Shown here: positions 35,560-49,560 of the stretch, in pieces
Layout: each line of letters begins with the position of its first letter
Position numbering within the stretch: the stretch's first letter is position 1
NCBI GenBank assembly: GCA_009617715.1
Contig: VTFK01000270.1
Location: 1 to 64,000 of the forward strand
DNA: 64,000 bases
Origin: Plectrocnemia conspersa
Lineage: Eukaryota; Arthropoda; Insecta; Trichoptera; Polycentropodidae
Direction: 5' to 3'
Program-made: the position numbers and the translations under genes
Notes under the pieces: generated by a model
Seen by the model: only the letters and a program-made list of their open reading frames with translations
What the model was told of the DNA's origin: nothing
The model's database searches: none

Positions 35560-36790
35560 GGTAGCATCACACACAAGAGCCCAACAAAGGTTAGGTTGAA
35601 AGACGAAGGTCTGCGGCGGATGAGCCTGCTGTCAAATCCTGGCGCCTCATCGTCGACCTCTTTCAGACGCTTCCCTTTGAAGATTACAAGAAAAATGTGC
35701 GTTTTTATAACAGCATTCTTTTGAATCAACACGTTTTACATTTTTCTGATATTATTCTTTCTGTATTGATGACTTATTTTTTTAAGAAACCAAAATATTA
35801 CATGCCGTCGAGGTTCGAATTCCCCAGAGAGGGTGCGAATGCTGGCTATAAAAAAATAAACCCACATGATTTTAAAGATCCAAACAGTGGTGTTGAATAA
35901 TTAATTTGCGTGTCTTCTTTAAATTTATTGCGGCAAAAATGTTTATTTAATCCAATAAAATATCGCTTAGTCATGAATCTATGAATGAGTTCGATCTTTT
36001 ACAATGAACATTTCATAAAATATTTGGCGAAAGCCCATTTCACGCTCTTTGCAAGACGTCATTGTGATTTGAGGGTATTTGAAATGAAAGCTACATCCTG
36101 ATCATATTTTTTTGCAGAATCGGTGTGGCATTTCAAATTCGAGACGCCAATTTATAACATGAAAACATTACCGCCCTTTTAAACACATCAACAAAGGAGA
36201 TGCCCATACATGAATAGATAATTTATGAGACCTCTGATTTCGCAGGTGGGAAAAGGACGAAGACTGCTTGTAGACAGGCGCCTTTAATCACATATTTAGC
36301 ACTCTTGGCTCTGGTAAATGTGCGAAAAGCGCCGATCCTCTGATATTAAATAAGGTGCATTTTTGGTTGCTTCACACGCGCCACATACCTGCTCGTGTCA
36401 AAATCTTATAGTAGGCTAGTTTGTTTGGAAAATTCTTTTTTTTTCTGGTTCAAAAGACTCCCATTTCACGGATCCGTTCGTTTGTTGAAGCCGCGCGTCA
36501 AGGGACCAACGCTATGTAGCAGGACCAGTGATTTAGATGTCAAACACACTTTTTTTTTCACCTCGGCTGTGGTCTTCACAATTTTTGGACATTTTTCTTT
36601 TTTCTCGTTATTTATCACCCGCCGCCTGCTCGCTTCCCATGCAGCCTCCGGCTCACTTTGTGCCGGCGAAGACATGTCACCGGATGAAATAATTATTATT
36701 TCGGTGCCGACTTTGACACCTTCCCGAAACTTGGGCGTAGTCCGTCACCAGAATTGGCAAATATGCCGAGCCGTTTGAGTTATTCACACA
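35560..36790. promoter_or_regulatory. Extended GC-elevated region, strongest at 36230–36790
   Basis: Unique sequence with frames on both strands (36395–36778 plus, 36466–36675 minus) but no domain. Holds a poly(T)–CACCTC motif at 36550–36564 and a hairpin-prone CCCCGCCTTTGGGGG near 36791. Candidate regulatory block. Confidence 0.4.
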
Positions 36791-36799
36791 CCCCGCCTT

Positions 36800-38880
36800 T
36801 GGGGGTGGTCGACTTTTCTAATAAAAACAGCAATTAATAAGACATTTATACAAAATATTTGCTGCTCTATAGATGACATTTCTTAAAGAGAACGATCGGT
36901 TTTGCCAGTTGCTTTGAAATATTTAACAATTTTTGCGTATTATTTTAACGCAATCGAATATTGTTGCTATAGTATCAAAACAAATTGTGTTATGATCCAG
37001 TTTTTATACACTTGAAAAAAAAGATTGGTAAATAAGAATTGGTAAAAAACCTGATTGGTAAACAAGAGTTTTTATAGTTCATCCATCCAACATACGTCAT
37101 AGGTGTTGGAATTTCCAATCAAAACACTTTCCTTCTAAATATTTTTTGGCTTCCATTTAAATGATAAGATTTTTGTATTTACTAGTGAGTAACTTTTAAG
37201 TAACATTACAAATGTATAGCTACCTAAAAATTATAATTATTTAGTAACTTTTTGATAAACAGCTAAAAAATAATTATAGTTTGCCACTTGTATTAAGCGA
37301 CAATGCCAAAACTATTTAATATTTTTTATTAAATAAATAATACAAAATTTGTGTTTTGAACTGCATAGCAGGTACGTGATTGTAAGTGTAAAGCGAATTA
37401 GAGTAATATATGAAAAAAGTGTTCTTTTTAATTAAAGAGCTCAAGGTAATTGTGTGCCTTATATATTTAATTATTATTATCCTCAAACATACAACACTAA
37501 TATGGATTAAAAATAATGCAACTAGCAAAAAGTATTATACGAAAAAATGATGATACTACTACATTTTGTGCAACATATACTGAGATATGAATTTTTAAAG
37601 TCGCATCGACGTGCAGGGATTAAAATAGCCGATGAAACTAGAAAATGTAGTTTTTGGGTGGCAATTGATTGCAAGATTTTGTGTTTCAAAGTATTGTTTA
37701 TAGTACTTTTCAATTACGGTAAAATAAGATTTCTTACTAGTGTGTTTTTATATTTCCTCTCATATAGAACATAAAAATTATTCTTAACATATAATTATAT
37801 TAAAAAATAAATTGTTTAAGATTAAAATATTATTGTTGTATTTTAAAAATCAGACAGTACCTGTTTTCTTATATTGTTTACACAAATCTATAATGATAAT
37901 TTTATTTTTGTATTTATATTTTATTAGTATGGCTAATTTATAGTGTTGAAAATAATCCTAAATGAAAAGAATTATGTAAGATGTTACGGACAATGATATA
38001 AATTACTTAAGAACAATAATTTATTTTATAATATAGTCGTCATGAACTTCCATGCATTTATTTGTTTTAAAGTTACTACACCTACTCTATTTTTCCCACC
38101 CAACGCATGCAGTTTCTGATCTTTCAGCAGCCATAAAGTTCTTGACACAATTTATGAAGTTAATCGGTCATAAAAAGCCAATCAAAATGGGCTTAGTCTT
38201 CAATATTGTAAATAAGTTCATCAGTGATAACGAATAGAATTTCAGTTTATTATTTCTCAAAAACTTCACTGTCATTTTATTTATTCTTTATACTATTGCC
38301 ATAGATAGAAATAATATATCACTGATTTCAGTAGCACATTCGCATTTTATTCAGAATAAACAAATCATTGAACGAATCTAGTAATTAGCTGGATTAGATA
38401 TTAACGGAAATTTTAAACATACACTACAATCAACTATGCTGTGACTGAAGCATTAAGTTCTGCCACATCGTTTAACTAAAATAGTAGTCTTAATAACGTA
38501 ATAAAAAAATCGCTTTCATATTCAAAAGCCTTGAATGCTTTTTTCTGAAAATGTCTCTTACTATCAATATACGCGACTATATTCATAAGGGTATTTATTT
38601 TACTATTATACTGATATACTGCATATATAATATTTGCAACAAAAAAAATATACGAATATATTATATGTAAGCTATGTACAAAATCAAAAGGTTATATTCT
38701 GTAATGCATTCATTACTTTATTACCTATGCTTTTGAAAGTTGGCGTGTAGGTACCCTTTTTTTTGCATACACTAAATATTATGGTAGTATAATTCAAGAA
38801 TGTGAGAAGTTCTCATACATCACTATCGCCTACCTGTTATTACTTGAGAAGGGAGTTTTAGGCTATTCATCAATTTTTTG
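36800..38880. other. AT-rich intergenic DNA, no gene seen
   Basis: A/T-rich; short frames (37316–37528, 37522–37713, 37547–37774) overlap on opposite strands and show no motif. Confidence 0.45.
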
Positions 38881-39130
38881 CACATTAACAACTACGGTGG
38901 CCTAAGCACTTAGGTGTTCGCGAAGATTATGACGGCACATTGCTTTGTAACAACACAGGCTCAACCACGAAAGGTGTTATGACAAGTATTAAGAACTCTT
39001 TCTCGTGAAACAAATCGCCTTTGTTAATAGATAATGCGCGTGCTTAGCGACAATTGAGTGGTTTACTTGTGGGAAACGATCGGAAGTTGTAAATATTGAC
39101 GTATGAGTCGATTCCTTACGCAGTTGAACC
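38880..39130. promoter_or_regulatory. Small GC-elevated island
   Basis: Unique GC-moderate sequence with no frame; candidate regulatory element. Confidence 0.3.
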
Positions 39131-39280
39131 TAAAAGGACACTCAAAACTTAAAATCACTGATTCAAAATAAAATAACTCAAATACCTGTTTATGTTATTT
39201 ATTTACGTAGGAAGCCACATGCAAATTATTTTAGTTTGGTTAGCTTCGATCGCACATCACTTTTATTTCGTCATTGATTC

Positions 39281-39297
39281 TACGTCATGATGACGTA
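39281..39297. promoter_or_regulatory. Palindrome of two CRE-like half-sites
   Basis: TACGTCAT, one base, then ATGACGTA: perfect inverted arms, each containing a TGACGT/ACGTCA half-site bound by CREB/ATF-type bZIP proteins. Function not shown. Confidence 0.35.
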
Positions 39298-40139
39298 AAA
39301 AAATGATCCAAGTATCCATAACTGTTTTACGTGTTTGCGTAAAAAGTTGTTTGAGTTCGCGGACACGGAATCTTAATGGCTTTATTATAATTTTCTGGTT
39401 CGTATGCATACAATTTGTTATTTTTTTTACTGAAATGACCATTTTCAATTGCAGTATCATGACGTACTTAATAAATTATCAGAGAACAATTTTTTATTTT
39501 TTAACCATCAATAACAGATTGGTAATTATTTTTTATTAATTTAAATTACCTTACACTTTTTATTTCATATTCTATAATAATAATATAGATAAATAGGAAT
39601 TAATAATTTAAAAAAAGTAAGAGATATATTTAGTTGTACATATAATAATGGATGAAGAAAGTGAAAAAGAAAAATTTTATATTAAATGAGAAATGTTAAT
39701 ACAAAAAAAAATAGTACACAAAAATACAAGAACAAAATAATACAAAAAATACAAAACAACATAAATACTAATTAATATATAAAAAAAAATTATTATTGAA
39801 GTTGTTGAATTCCATCTCAGTATTCTGTCTCATAAACGTGAAACTCATAGTTTCCGCGGAACACGGATTGAAGAACTGCGAGTTAAAGAATAAGTGTTTA
39901 TTTTTTTTAATTTTTAAAAAAATTTGAATTATCACTAAAAAATAAGTAACTATATAACAAAAATATAAAATAGTGATTTCAAGCAAATTTTAATTATTAA
40001 AATAGCAATAAAAACTATAATAGCTATTTAAAAAACAGATGCAACATGACAGACTTATCACAATGCATAAAACCGAGTAAACACAATCAACAACTATCCA
40101 ATAAGTAGGAAGACTTAAATCAAAGTCTGCATTATTGAC

Positions 40140-40345
40140 AAATATTTTATTAATTACAAAATATTATCATAGCTTACAATCAAAAGATGACACTATACAC
40201 AATCTAGCTCAATTTTATTTTAATTAATCCTTCTAAAATTCATCCGCGAGGCTTAGAAAATCTAGGAAAACCCTATATTTGATGATTGATTAAAATTCAT
40301 TTTATATAAAAATCACTGATTCCGATCTTCCAGATAAAAAGGAAT
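40140..40345 (-). repeat. SINE family 2, head-truncated minus copy
   Basis: Reads GACACTATACACAATCTAGC, then AGAAAATCTAGG, GATGATTGAT and CCGATCTTCCAGAT on the plus strand, colinear with the reverse complement of the copy at 57408–57640. The tRNA head is missing. Confidence 0.6.
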
Positions 40346-41135
40346 ATTTGAAATGTACCTGAAATGAGGTTATAATTTTTTTAAGCCATTTAGATTATTA
40401 TAAAAATGCTTTGACAGATTTATATTTATCTAGAGGTGGTTATTGGTTGCATGTAAAAATCATCTGGTTTATAATTGTTTTGTTGTTAAAATAATATCTA
40501 TTTTTTAGATAATTTTAATAATTGGTAGTAAATAATTATTAAAAATCTTGACAATAAATGTTTATTTTATATGTGAATTTAAGCATGACATTTATTATAC
40601 AAAAATAAAAAAAAATTAAACACTGTAAAAATATTGGTATCAGAATTTTTAATTATCTGAGCCACTAAATTTAAATTGAATAATAGGCATTTTTCTTATA
40701 TATATTTTTTAAGAAAATGTTGTTAAACTTGTTTAATCCAATAACATCATAATTAAACTTGCTTTTTCTAGTAAACATTACATATATTAGCATACGACGA
40801 ATTGGTTTTATTATGATGAAGGTGTTTATTATTATTTTTTATGTTTCTATAAAACTAGAACAAGATATGTTAAATACCGATAGTGTTAAATGTAAATCAA
40901 CTTTACTTTTATATAAAAAAATACTGAATAATTGTAAATTTATCTCACTGTTATAATATTTATATTACAAAAATTATTAAAGGCACATTAAAAAAAATGT
41001 ATCAAAAACTATGACAAGTTTATTGTCAATAAATGCATTACTGTGAAATTTGTATTTTATCATGCTATTCAAGAGCTTATCAAAAAGGACAGTTTACAGT
41101 AGTTTATTTTTTTCATTAAATTTGTTTTGCCATCT

Positions 41136-41180
41136 CTTAGTCAATTAGTTGACTTTGTCGACTAATTTTTTTTGACTAAG
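41136..41180. repeat. Nested hairpin
   Basis: Outer arms CTTAGTCAA (41136–41144) and TTGACTAAG (41172–41180); inner arms TTAGTTGAC (41145–41153) and GTCGACTAA (41157–41165) around TTT. Possibly the end structure of a mobile element. Confidence 0.5.
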
Positions 41181-41939
41181 TAATGTATTTTTTTATCGAA
41201 AAACGAGCTGAGCAACCTCGATGCCTAGTTGTTTGAGATATACATATATACTGATGTATTTAAGGTAGAAGTTCATTTAGATCTTTTTTATACATATTAT
41301 ACAATAAATAAAAGGTACGGATATTGCCTTCAAAAGCACCTACTTTCTAGGTAGTACATTGTTATTCAAAGGCACAGATTATAGTTTTTTGACGCGGCTC
41401 CGTTTGTTTGATTAATTTCTTTTTGAACGGTAAAAAAATATTATCATGAGAAGAAATATTCAACGAATGTAAATTAGTAGCAGCAAATTTGGGTAGTCGA
41501 TCTAAAAATTCAGATCGAATACCTAAGAAATAAGTAATAAATAACGAAAAATCAACAACTAATTTTTTTTATAGATTGTATTATCGGTAATTTGACAATT
41601 TGATTTAATGCAGCAAAATAAATAAATAATACACTCAGTTTTATGTGCTTATTTTTAAATGAAAATCTAGAAAAACTGTCTAGAATCTATCCTGAAAATT
41701 AAATATGTCATTTCAGTAAAATCATATCGGAAAACATTTTTATCAGTAGATATATATTTTTGCCAGTGAAATATATTATCTGGCTGGTGCTAGTAAAATT
41801 ATGTGATTTCAACTTTTTTATATGTAGTAATATATATTTACTCTCAGCTGAAAATAAGCTGAAGAATAAATACAGACAGACATCGCATCTCACATATTGC
41901 TCCACAGTTTGTCTACATTTTATTTATATATTTATTTAT

Positions 41940-42716
41940 TAAAATTATAACCATCGTGACCTGACAGGCAAACCCAATGCGTCACGATAGTCAAAAGTAC
42001 TAATACATCATAATACATACAAATATAAACAAGACAAAACAACAGACACAAATCACCTCAACAGGTGTGCATTGTCCCATACGAACTGAACCAAAACTCC
42101 ATATGTGCAAGAGAAAATGTCAATATTTCTATGGACAGAATTGAGCAGATAAATAGCCTTGGCCAGAGAAGAGTTGGCAAGTGCTCCAGTTCTAGACTTA
42201 ACAGGCAAGAATAGTGGACGCGACCGAGAACTATAACCACCTTCAGGAGCCCACATTTGAAGCTGCTCGAGCACTGAAGGATTGTCTACGATGCCCTTGA
42301 GCAATTTTCAGAAGTGTTTAATTACATAAACACTTCTGCGAGTCGACAAAGAAACGTATCCCAGGGCTCCCAAAATAAAAGCACTGGGAAACAAGAACGG
42401 ATAATACCCGTATTCCTTCAAGTATAAATATCGAAGAAATTTACGTTGTACTTCTTCCAGCTTCAATTCATTACATTGATTCATTACGCCTGGGATCCAA
42501 ATGATGGAGCTAGTTTCTAGTATGCTGCGGACTAGAGTATCATAAAGAGTGCGCAATACTAAAGTATTCCTGAAGTAACGCGCATTTCTCAAGATAAAAC
42601 CGAGCATTTTTAAGGATTTGCTATGAGTCTCTGCAATGTGCTGGCTAAATTTCCAACGTTCTTCGAAAGTCACTCCTAAATCCTTAGTTGAAGAAACACT
42701 TCTGCGAGTCGACAAT
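41940..42716 (-). mobile_element. Second, 5'-truncated copy of the YADD-type non-LTR element
   Basis: Nearly identical to 13800–14560 on the other strand: SSTKDLGVTFEERWKFSQHI onwards to DNAHLLR and the same 3' UTR. A TGG codon is changed to TGA at 42310–42308 (...VIKHF stop), breaking the frame into 42308–42757 and 42053–42304. The 5' edge carries a 22-bp duplicate (42694–42715) of sequence inside the element (42328–42349). Confidence 0.9.
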
Positions 42717-43179
42717 TTTGATATTACACTAGGTTTTAAATACATGATAGCTATCATTACCGATATTACTATAGACTAATAATACAAGAAGGCTAATTAA
42801 AGTATTTTCAAACTGAATTATTACTTCTCAGAAAGCAAAATTCACGTCAAAAGCAATAAAATCATGTCGGCACCGTCGCAGTGGGAACGCTCGGTAAGAG
42901 TGTTTCCACTGCTACGGCAAATATTATGAGTAGATAATTTGAAATACTTTGAAATACTTAATTATTTTTATTTATTAATTTTTAATACTTTTAAATTTTT
43001 AAAACATTTCGCATAAAATATGACTTCAGAAAATATGTGGCTAATTTTTAATGTCTCATTGCTGCATGTTTTTGTGTTAGACGTAATATTTTATTCTATA
43101 TTATATATTCAAATATGCTTATAACATATTTTACTTAAACTAATATGCTAATTCGGCTTGTTAATAATAGTAAAAACGT

Positions 43180-43520
43180 TTTGTCGGAATGTTGGTGGTG
43201 TTTGCAATATATGTACCATTAAAGAGGTGGATTTGCTTATTTGAAACAGTCCGTCGCTAATCATCATGCATCCACGGCGTGTGTGGTGTTGTTGTGCGTT
43301 TCTGTTCCGCATAATTTGCACCGACCATTACGGCCCTGTTTATCGGCTCGCGCATGCGCAGTCACGTTTCGACCGGCGTTAAAGCCCGCGAAAAAATGAC
43401 ACGGACTTTCCGTCGCACCGGAACGGCCCTTCGACCCCGAGGATCGCTCATCAAGCACCAAAATCGTGGGAATACGACTTGACGGGTTGTAAAATATACA
43501 CATAGTCGCCATTCTAAAAA
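43180..43520. promoter_or_regulatory. GC-elevated island with a minus-strand ATG frame
   Basis: Unique CpG-containing block. The minus-strand frame 43264–43512 starts MATMCIFYNPSSRIPTILVL and ends with GRCKLCGTETHNNTT, which faintly recalls the Cys-rich tail of piggyBac transposases. No further domain, so I keep it as probable noncoding DNA. Confidence 0.35.
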
Positions 43521-43529
43521 TAAACTATA

Positions 43530-45890
43530 TCCGAGATATATTGTAATATATGTCTAATTAAGTAGTTCTTTCATTCATTTGCTGAATAATATTTATTTGC
43601 ATTTATCGTATACGTGTAAAATAATTTTAATTGTTTTAGTTTTGGTGTAAAATATGAAAGGCTATAAAAAAATATTCTTACGATACATAACTGTGATTTT
43701 ATTAAGATTTTTTATTCTTCATAAATTAACTGAATTTTATATTTAAATAGTAAAAAAACAATAAAACAGATATTGATATAAATAGCTAAAATATTTTTAT
43801 AAAGTGCGAATGACAACCTAAAATGTTCATTTAATATTTTTCAATAAAAATTACTTTATATTTAAGTAGTTTAATACATACTTTTTTTAGTTATCATAAA
43901 AATCCTGGTTTTACAGCTTGAATATTTTTTATCGACATGTTTAAATGGTTAAATATATTATATTATATACAAGTAAATAATTTTTGAAATATTAGTAACA
44001 AATTTAAAAAAATAGTTTTAATACTAATTAAAAATACTATTATAAATAAATTTATCCAATATATACAATTTTACATATTTTCGCTGTAAAGATAAGATAT
44101 TTACATATGTAAATATATTGCACGATGAATGATAATTATTTTTCCTATACTCTTGATTTTTTTGATATTGCTATTTTTGTTTTGGGTAACAGTCTCAAAC
44201 ATTGTCATCTTGACATAATATTTATGGTATCTAATTTTAGCAAAAATATTACACATTTATTTTTAATGTTATCGAAAAATTTTTTTTTCATAACATTAAT
44301 AAATTAATAATCTGTTTCTACATTATAAAGTAGGTATTTTTGACATAATGGCTACCAAAATGCCAGTATATTTTACAAAATGATATGAAGATTTCATGAC
44401 TGTGATATTTTCTATTTATAGTTTTATAAATCATTATGACGCTTATCTATAATATATTGGTGCATACATTTACAGTTTTATTTGCATGTATAATAATATT
44501 ATGCATAAATATCTAGCATTATTTGTATATGAATTTTTCCTGTAAATATTGATAATAAAAACAAACACAATTGAAATGATAAAATATACTACAATTAGAC
44601 AATCTATGCATTAACTGCAAAATCATTTTAGGATTAAACATAAATTTGCAATCAGCATGTAGTTTATACACATTAATTACGTTACCTTATCTCTGTGGAA
44701 AATATTTTTTTACACTGAATCCTCAACTTAAATTTCGCTGCGCTTTGTTTTGTTGTGCGTGTGTTTATATTATGTAGAGTTAGAAACATTATCTGTAATA
44801 CATAACCTAACTAGAAATCTTTGCCAAAATTACTTTTAATTTACAATAGCAAAAACTGAAGGGCCTTAAAGAGCATTATCCAAAGTATTTGCACCTGTTA
44901 TAAGAAAATATAATCTAAGATAAGCATGAATGACTAATTTTGATCTCATTTTTTATAATTTTATGTAAAAAGTTTAAAATATTTGTATTATAAAAAACCT
45001 ACCATTTAATATTTTATTGTAAATTTTTAATGCACTAGTTCATCCGCCATGTAAAAAAACATAAAAATATTTGTTTAGTCCTCCGGATATAATCTATTTA
45101 ACTAATGGATCAAGGTGTTTATAAATATATTTAAAAAGTATTACTTAAGGACCTAAAGGCAGGCAGTTAGAGCTCTTGATGGATAGAACGGAAAATCATA
45201 ATTATAGAAAAAAGTATGCCACTGGAAAGAAATGACTGAAGAACTGGATCTATATCTGAAAAAAATTATTTCGTTTTCAACGGAGATGAGCTGTAAAGTT
45301 TTGATTGAATTTGAGGACCAGAAAATGACACTTGTTCATAAGAACAGTAATAAAATTTTTCAACCAAAAAGATAAATATTTAAATATAATCGAGAAAGAT
45401 TTGCAAAAGTGTCAAAAGCAGTGAATGATGATATTGTTATATATTAATTTATGAAAAAAAGAAAAGTACTACAAATAAACCATTACATACATTTATGTAT
45501 TATACAAACTATATGTTTTAGTAAGTACTTAAATATAGGTACTATGAGTAATTATTATATTTATAATATTTGTGTAATCTCATATTATGATTTAGTTATA
45601 TGCATTATCGCAATTATATTAAATAATAGTAAGAGCATGACACATGTTATATTTATATTGTTTTATTTATCTTATTAAATAATGACTTATATATATTATT
45701 TAATTTATGTCATCATACCTTTTAATGACACATTACTTTAAACCTAAGCTTATGTGGTTTTCATATTTTCTCATATTAAACGTACAATCATCCCAGATAA
45801 TGATAAGATCAAATATTGACGTTCGCTTTTTAAGTGCGAAGACACAAATTTCTAGTTTAAGAATCGCATTTGCGGTGAAAAATAACAACA
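43530..45890. other. AT-rich intergenic DNA, no gene seen
   Basis: A/T-rich low-complexity sequence; frames such as 44125–44307 and 45451–45678 are A/T-driven. Confidence 0.5.
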
Positions 45891-46129
45891 TCTTTTTTCT
45901 GCGTTGATTCAACGTTACAAACGTGTTTTTCTTCTTACATCATACCGGATTCACATCTCACAATCCAGCATACACGCTGATAGGAGTGCAAAATTGCCAT
46001 CTTAAATAATGATATAATACAATACCGGATTTAAACTTTCGACTCATGCATCATAGATACCGTCATAGTTTAACTGCTCAATTAAATAATCGAACTTTAA
46101 ACCGAAAAGTCAGTTAAAGTGACTTATTC

Positions 46130-48110
46130 TAGAGTGTGAATATTTGGATTGACGTAGGTAAGAAATCGGCTATTCTTTGAATGTTTAAAATGATTATTAT
46201 ATATTATGAAAGTCGGGATGTGGTGTGTGGTTTTAACATGATCCTTATCGCTTTTAATAATTCATTAACAACATGGTTATCTAATAGCACTATGACAATA
46301 TAATTAAATCAATTTCTTACTCAAAAATTATATTTAATGTTTATGAATCACACGTAAGGGTTTCTTTTATAAATTTGAGTAGCGCGTTAAAAAAATACAT
46401 AAAACACGCATGCGAACACAAAATACAACTATAAAAGAAGAATACCTGAAATAAATCTCGAGAGACTCCATTAATCTTGCGACGATTAAGATCTTATACG
46501 TTTCTGTGCCATATTCTTTTCAATTACACGCCGTCTCACATAGTTGCATTCGGACTCTTAAATGACGTAATATTTTAATCTTTTTTGTGTCATGCATTAA
46601 TTAAAAATAAATTAAAAAATCAACCAACAATAGACGAGCTGCTAATCAAAATATTTTTAAACGTTTTATAGCGTAATTATGAAAAGTATATAAATTTTTC
46701 GATGCTATCTCTACGACATTCAATACGCTTGCGATGCGATTCCGATGATAAAATTAACCAAGATTTCCAATAAACATATTGCACTATTTTATTGAAAAAG
46801 CTCGATCCGACGCTAACAATATAATGATGTGAAATTGCATGCGATTTAAGCGAATTTATTGTACATGTAAATTTTATGGAAATTAAAGAGCGTTTGTACA
46901 AGTTTTTATGATAAAGGGGTATATAAAATAAACATTTAGTGCCAATATGACAAATAAAAAATTAAAATATCTATATTGCTATAAAATGTATATGTGTGTA
47001 AAAGGATGAGACAATACGTGACATCAAGTATTTGCGCAATGACACAGCAAAGTTATATTATAAAGTTGCTTTGATGTGCTTTGTAAAATTAACGTAAATT
47101 GAAGTATAGCAATCTTTGCAATAATTTATGTATTAAATTATCATTAATTTTTTTCTATTAGCTCTCGATACTTACATATATTCAATTATATTTTTTGTTG
47201 CTATTAAATTTCATGGTTAATAGTTCAACTTTGGACCATTTATATTATATATTAATATAGAAAAGAGTAATTTTGTCAATTATGAATGATTTTATAATAA
47301 GCTGTAAATAAAATATTAAAATTGTGAATATTTTATTTTTATAATTATGCGAACTAATATTTTTAATGAGCATATATTAAAAATAAAAATATCCGTTGAA
47401 TTTAAAGAAAATTTTAAGTTTCAATTCGTTGATTACAAAATACATTTTAATACGGTATTATTTTATGGATTGCCTCTATTAATATTACATTGATAAATAA
47501 ATAGTATTCTATATCTTATATTAATAATTCCTTTTAACATTAGTCTTAACTGGTGTTAACTAGTAATCCATCACCTACGTATTGCAATTAAATTTAATAT
47601 TCTATATTTGTCTTTAAATGTATGTATTTATTTTTATATATTTTTAGTTAATTTGTAACTATTTTTAATATTTTTAAGCAATATTATTTTTGGTACTAAA
47701 TCACATTTAATTCTGAATTAGTTTTAAATATTTATTAAATTTAATATTAAATATTTTATAGACTTTCTAAAACATCTTAATGTGTTCTTTTTAATGCTAC
47801 TTTTATTCTTAGTAAATAAAAATTTAATTTAATAGTAAAATATATATATTTAGAATGTTTTAGTTCTATACTTTCGCAGTTAAACTTTGATAGTATATGC
47901 ATTTGAGTAACATTTTATTTTAATATAGGTTAGGTATGTAAAAATTACTTTATATTATGTAAGAAAAATACAAAAGCATAATTATCAATCATAAAGAATA
48001 TAAAATACTTTTTGATTAGTGCAATGTATAAAATATGTATAGTATAGCATGACTTTATTATATGAGATAAATATGAAATTAATTCATCATGATCATTTAA
48101 TTGACTGTCA
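46130..48110. other. AT-rich intergenic DNA, no gene seen
   Basis: Mostly A/T-rich low-complexity sequence with a slightly GC-richer patch near 46440–46570. No frames with motifs. Confidence 0.45.
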
Positions 48111-48560
48111 CGTTCATTCACATATTTTTTGTTAGATTTTTTTTCACCTCCAGCAGTCCCTCTCCGTAAGGGTTAATGAATTAAAAATAACTCTGAGTCC
48201 ATTCTTAAAGGTTTCCCTTAATGAATTCGGGTGGAAACGACAAATTACCGAACAGAAATGCCACGCAAGGAATTTTCGTCAGATTTTAATCGCGGATTGT
48301 TCTACGGCCGCGAGATTGAGATCTCTTTTTCTCTCTTTGTCGAGGGAGACAGATGACGCTGAGAAGAATTCAAAAGGACCGTCAAATCCATTAAGCAGCA
48401 GGGACACCAAGGCTCGTAGGCAAACGTGTCAGGACGTGATATTATTTCCAAATTGATGCACACAAATTTTGTGACGTTTCATGTTATGTTAGTGACTTTA
48501 TCGAGACGATCAAAGTTATGTCCGCGAACGCTCAAAAATCGGTGTATAATACATGGGGGT
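48110..48560. promoter_or_regulatory. GC-elevated noncoding island
   Basis: Unique sequence without a long frame, opening with a poly(T)–CACCTC motif (48137–48150). Candidate regulatory element. Confidence 0.4.
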
Positions 48561-49109
48561 CTTTTTGGAAAAAAATTATGAAATACATAGAACTCTAAAT
48601 TAGATTAGATATTCATATATATTAATAAAGACGATTTTTTACCCGGCTGGTATCATTGCAGCTTATGCTTAGTTTGAATTTGTAAGTTCGGTTTTATTGA
48701 TAATTCAGCACGAGTTTTGTTTCTTAAATCAATCGTCAACTTGTACAAAAATATAAAATTATGTCACAATTCAGAAGCCAGCCAATTTGATTTACACCAT
48801 ATTTATTCAACATACTTTTTTGTCTTAAAATGCTTCGGATGTTAATTTTCTTGCTCTCATCCTAAAATAGACTCTTCATCATTACTATATCTTGAAATAC
48901 ATTTATGTTTGTTCGTCATGATAAATCATTTACATTTAAAAGAGATGTAATAACACATTACAAAATTTATTATAACATCATTTATGGTGTGTAATTGGCA
49001 ATTTTCCCACAGATACATTCAAGTGATTTTTTAATATTTATTATTATATTTTATAATATAAATAAAAGTACTATATAAATATAACCCAATATCACAATAA
49101 AGATCTGAT

Positions 49110-49560
49110 TACGGGCGGAGCGGCGCGCGAATCGACAAAAAAGCGTCACCGACGTTTGTCAAAAAAATAAATTACAAAAAATAACAAAAAACATATTTCT
49201 TTTCCCTCCCAAAGGACGAAGGAAGGTGTCGTTAGAGATGAAGATATTAATAAATATGGTAGGATATGCGTGTGTATGTGGAGAAGGTGTCGCGCGGCTA
49301 TCCTGTCATAATTCTCACATATTAATTTGTGTCCACGTCGTGTGATATTCGTGAGAAAGGACACGAGATGTGGCGCTAATATTTCACAATGAACACTACA
49401 GGTTGAGATTTGTGTGCTAATGTTTAGACGCCGTTTATGCGTTTTCACCGACAGGCCTATCAAAATATCCTAGACCTAAGCAAACAATCGTATATCATCT
49501 CTAGAAGTTGTCAATGAATCCGGGAGGAGCACACTTGAAACGGGACATGGAATATAAATA
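49110..49560. promoter_or_regulatory. GC-elevated island
   Basis: Contains a minus-strand frame (49146–49463, 105 codons) starting MIGLSVKTHKRRLNISTQIS with no recognisable domain. Candidate regulatory element; a coding exon is not excluded. Confidence 0.35.

Noticed and set aside
36395..36778. 127-codon plus frame
   Set aside because: Begins without a convincing start context, has a competing minus frame and no domain.
43264..43512. Minus-strand 82-codon frame as a piggyBac C-terminal Cys-rich domain
   Set aside because: Only one C-x2-C pair; the rest of the Cys-rich domain and the catalytic core are absent.
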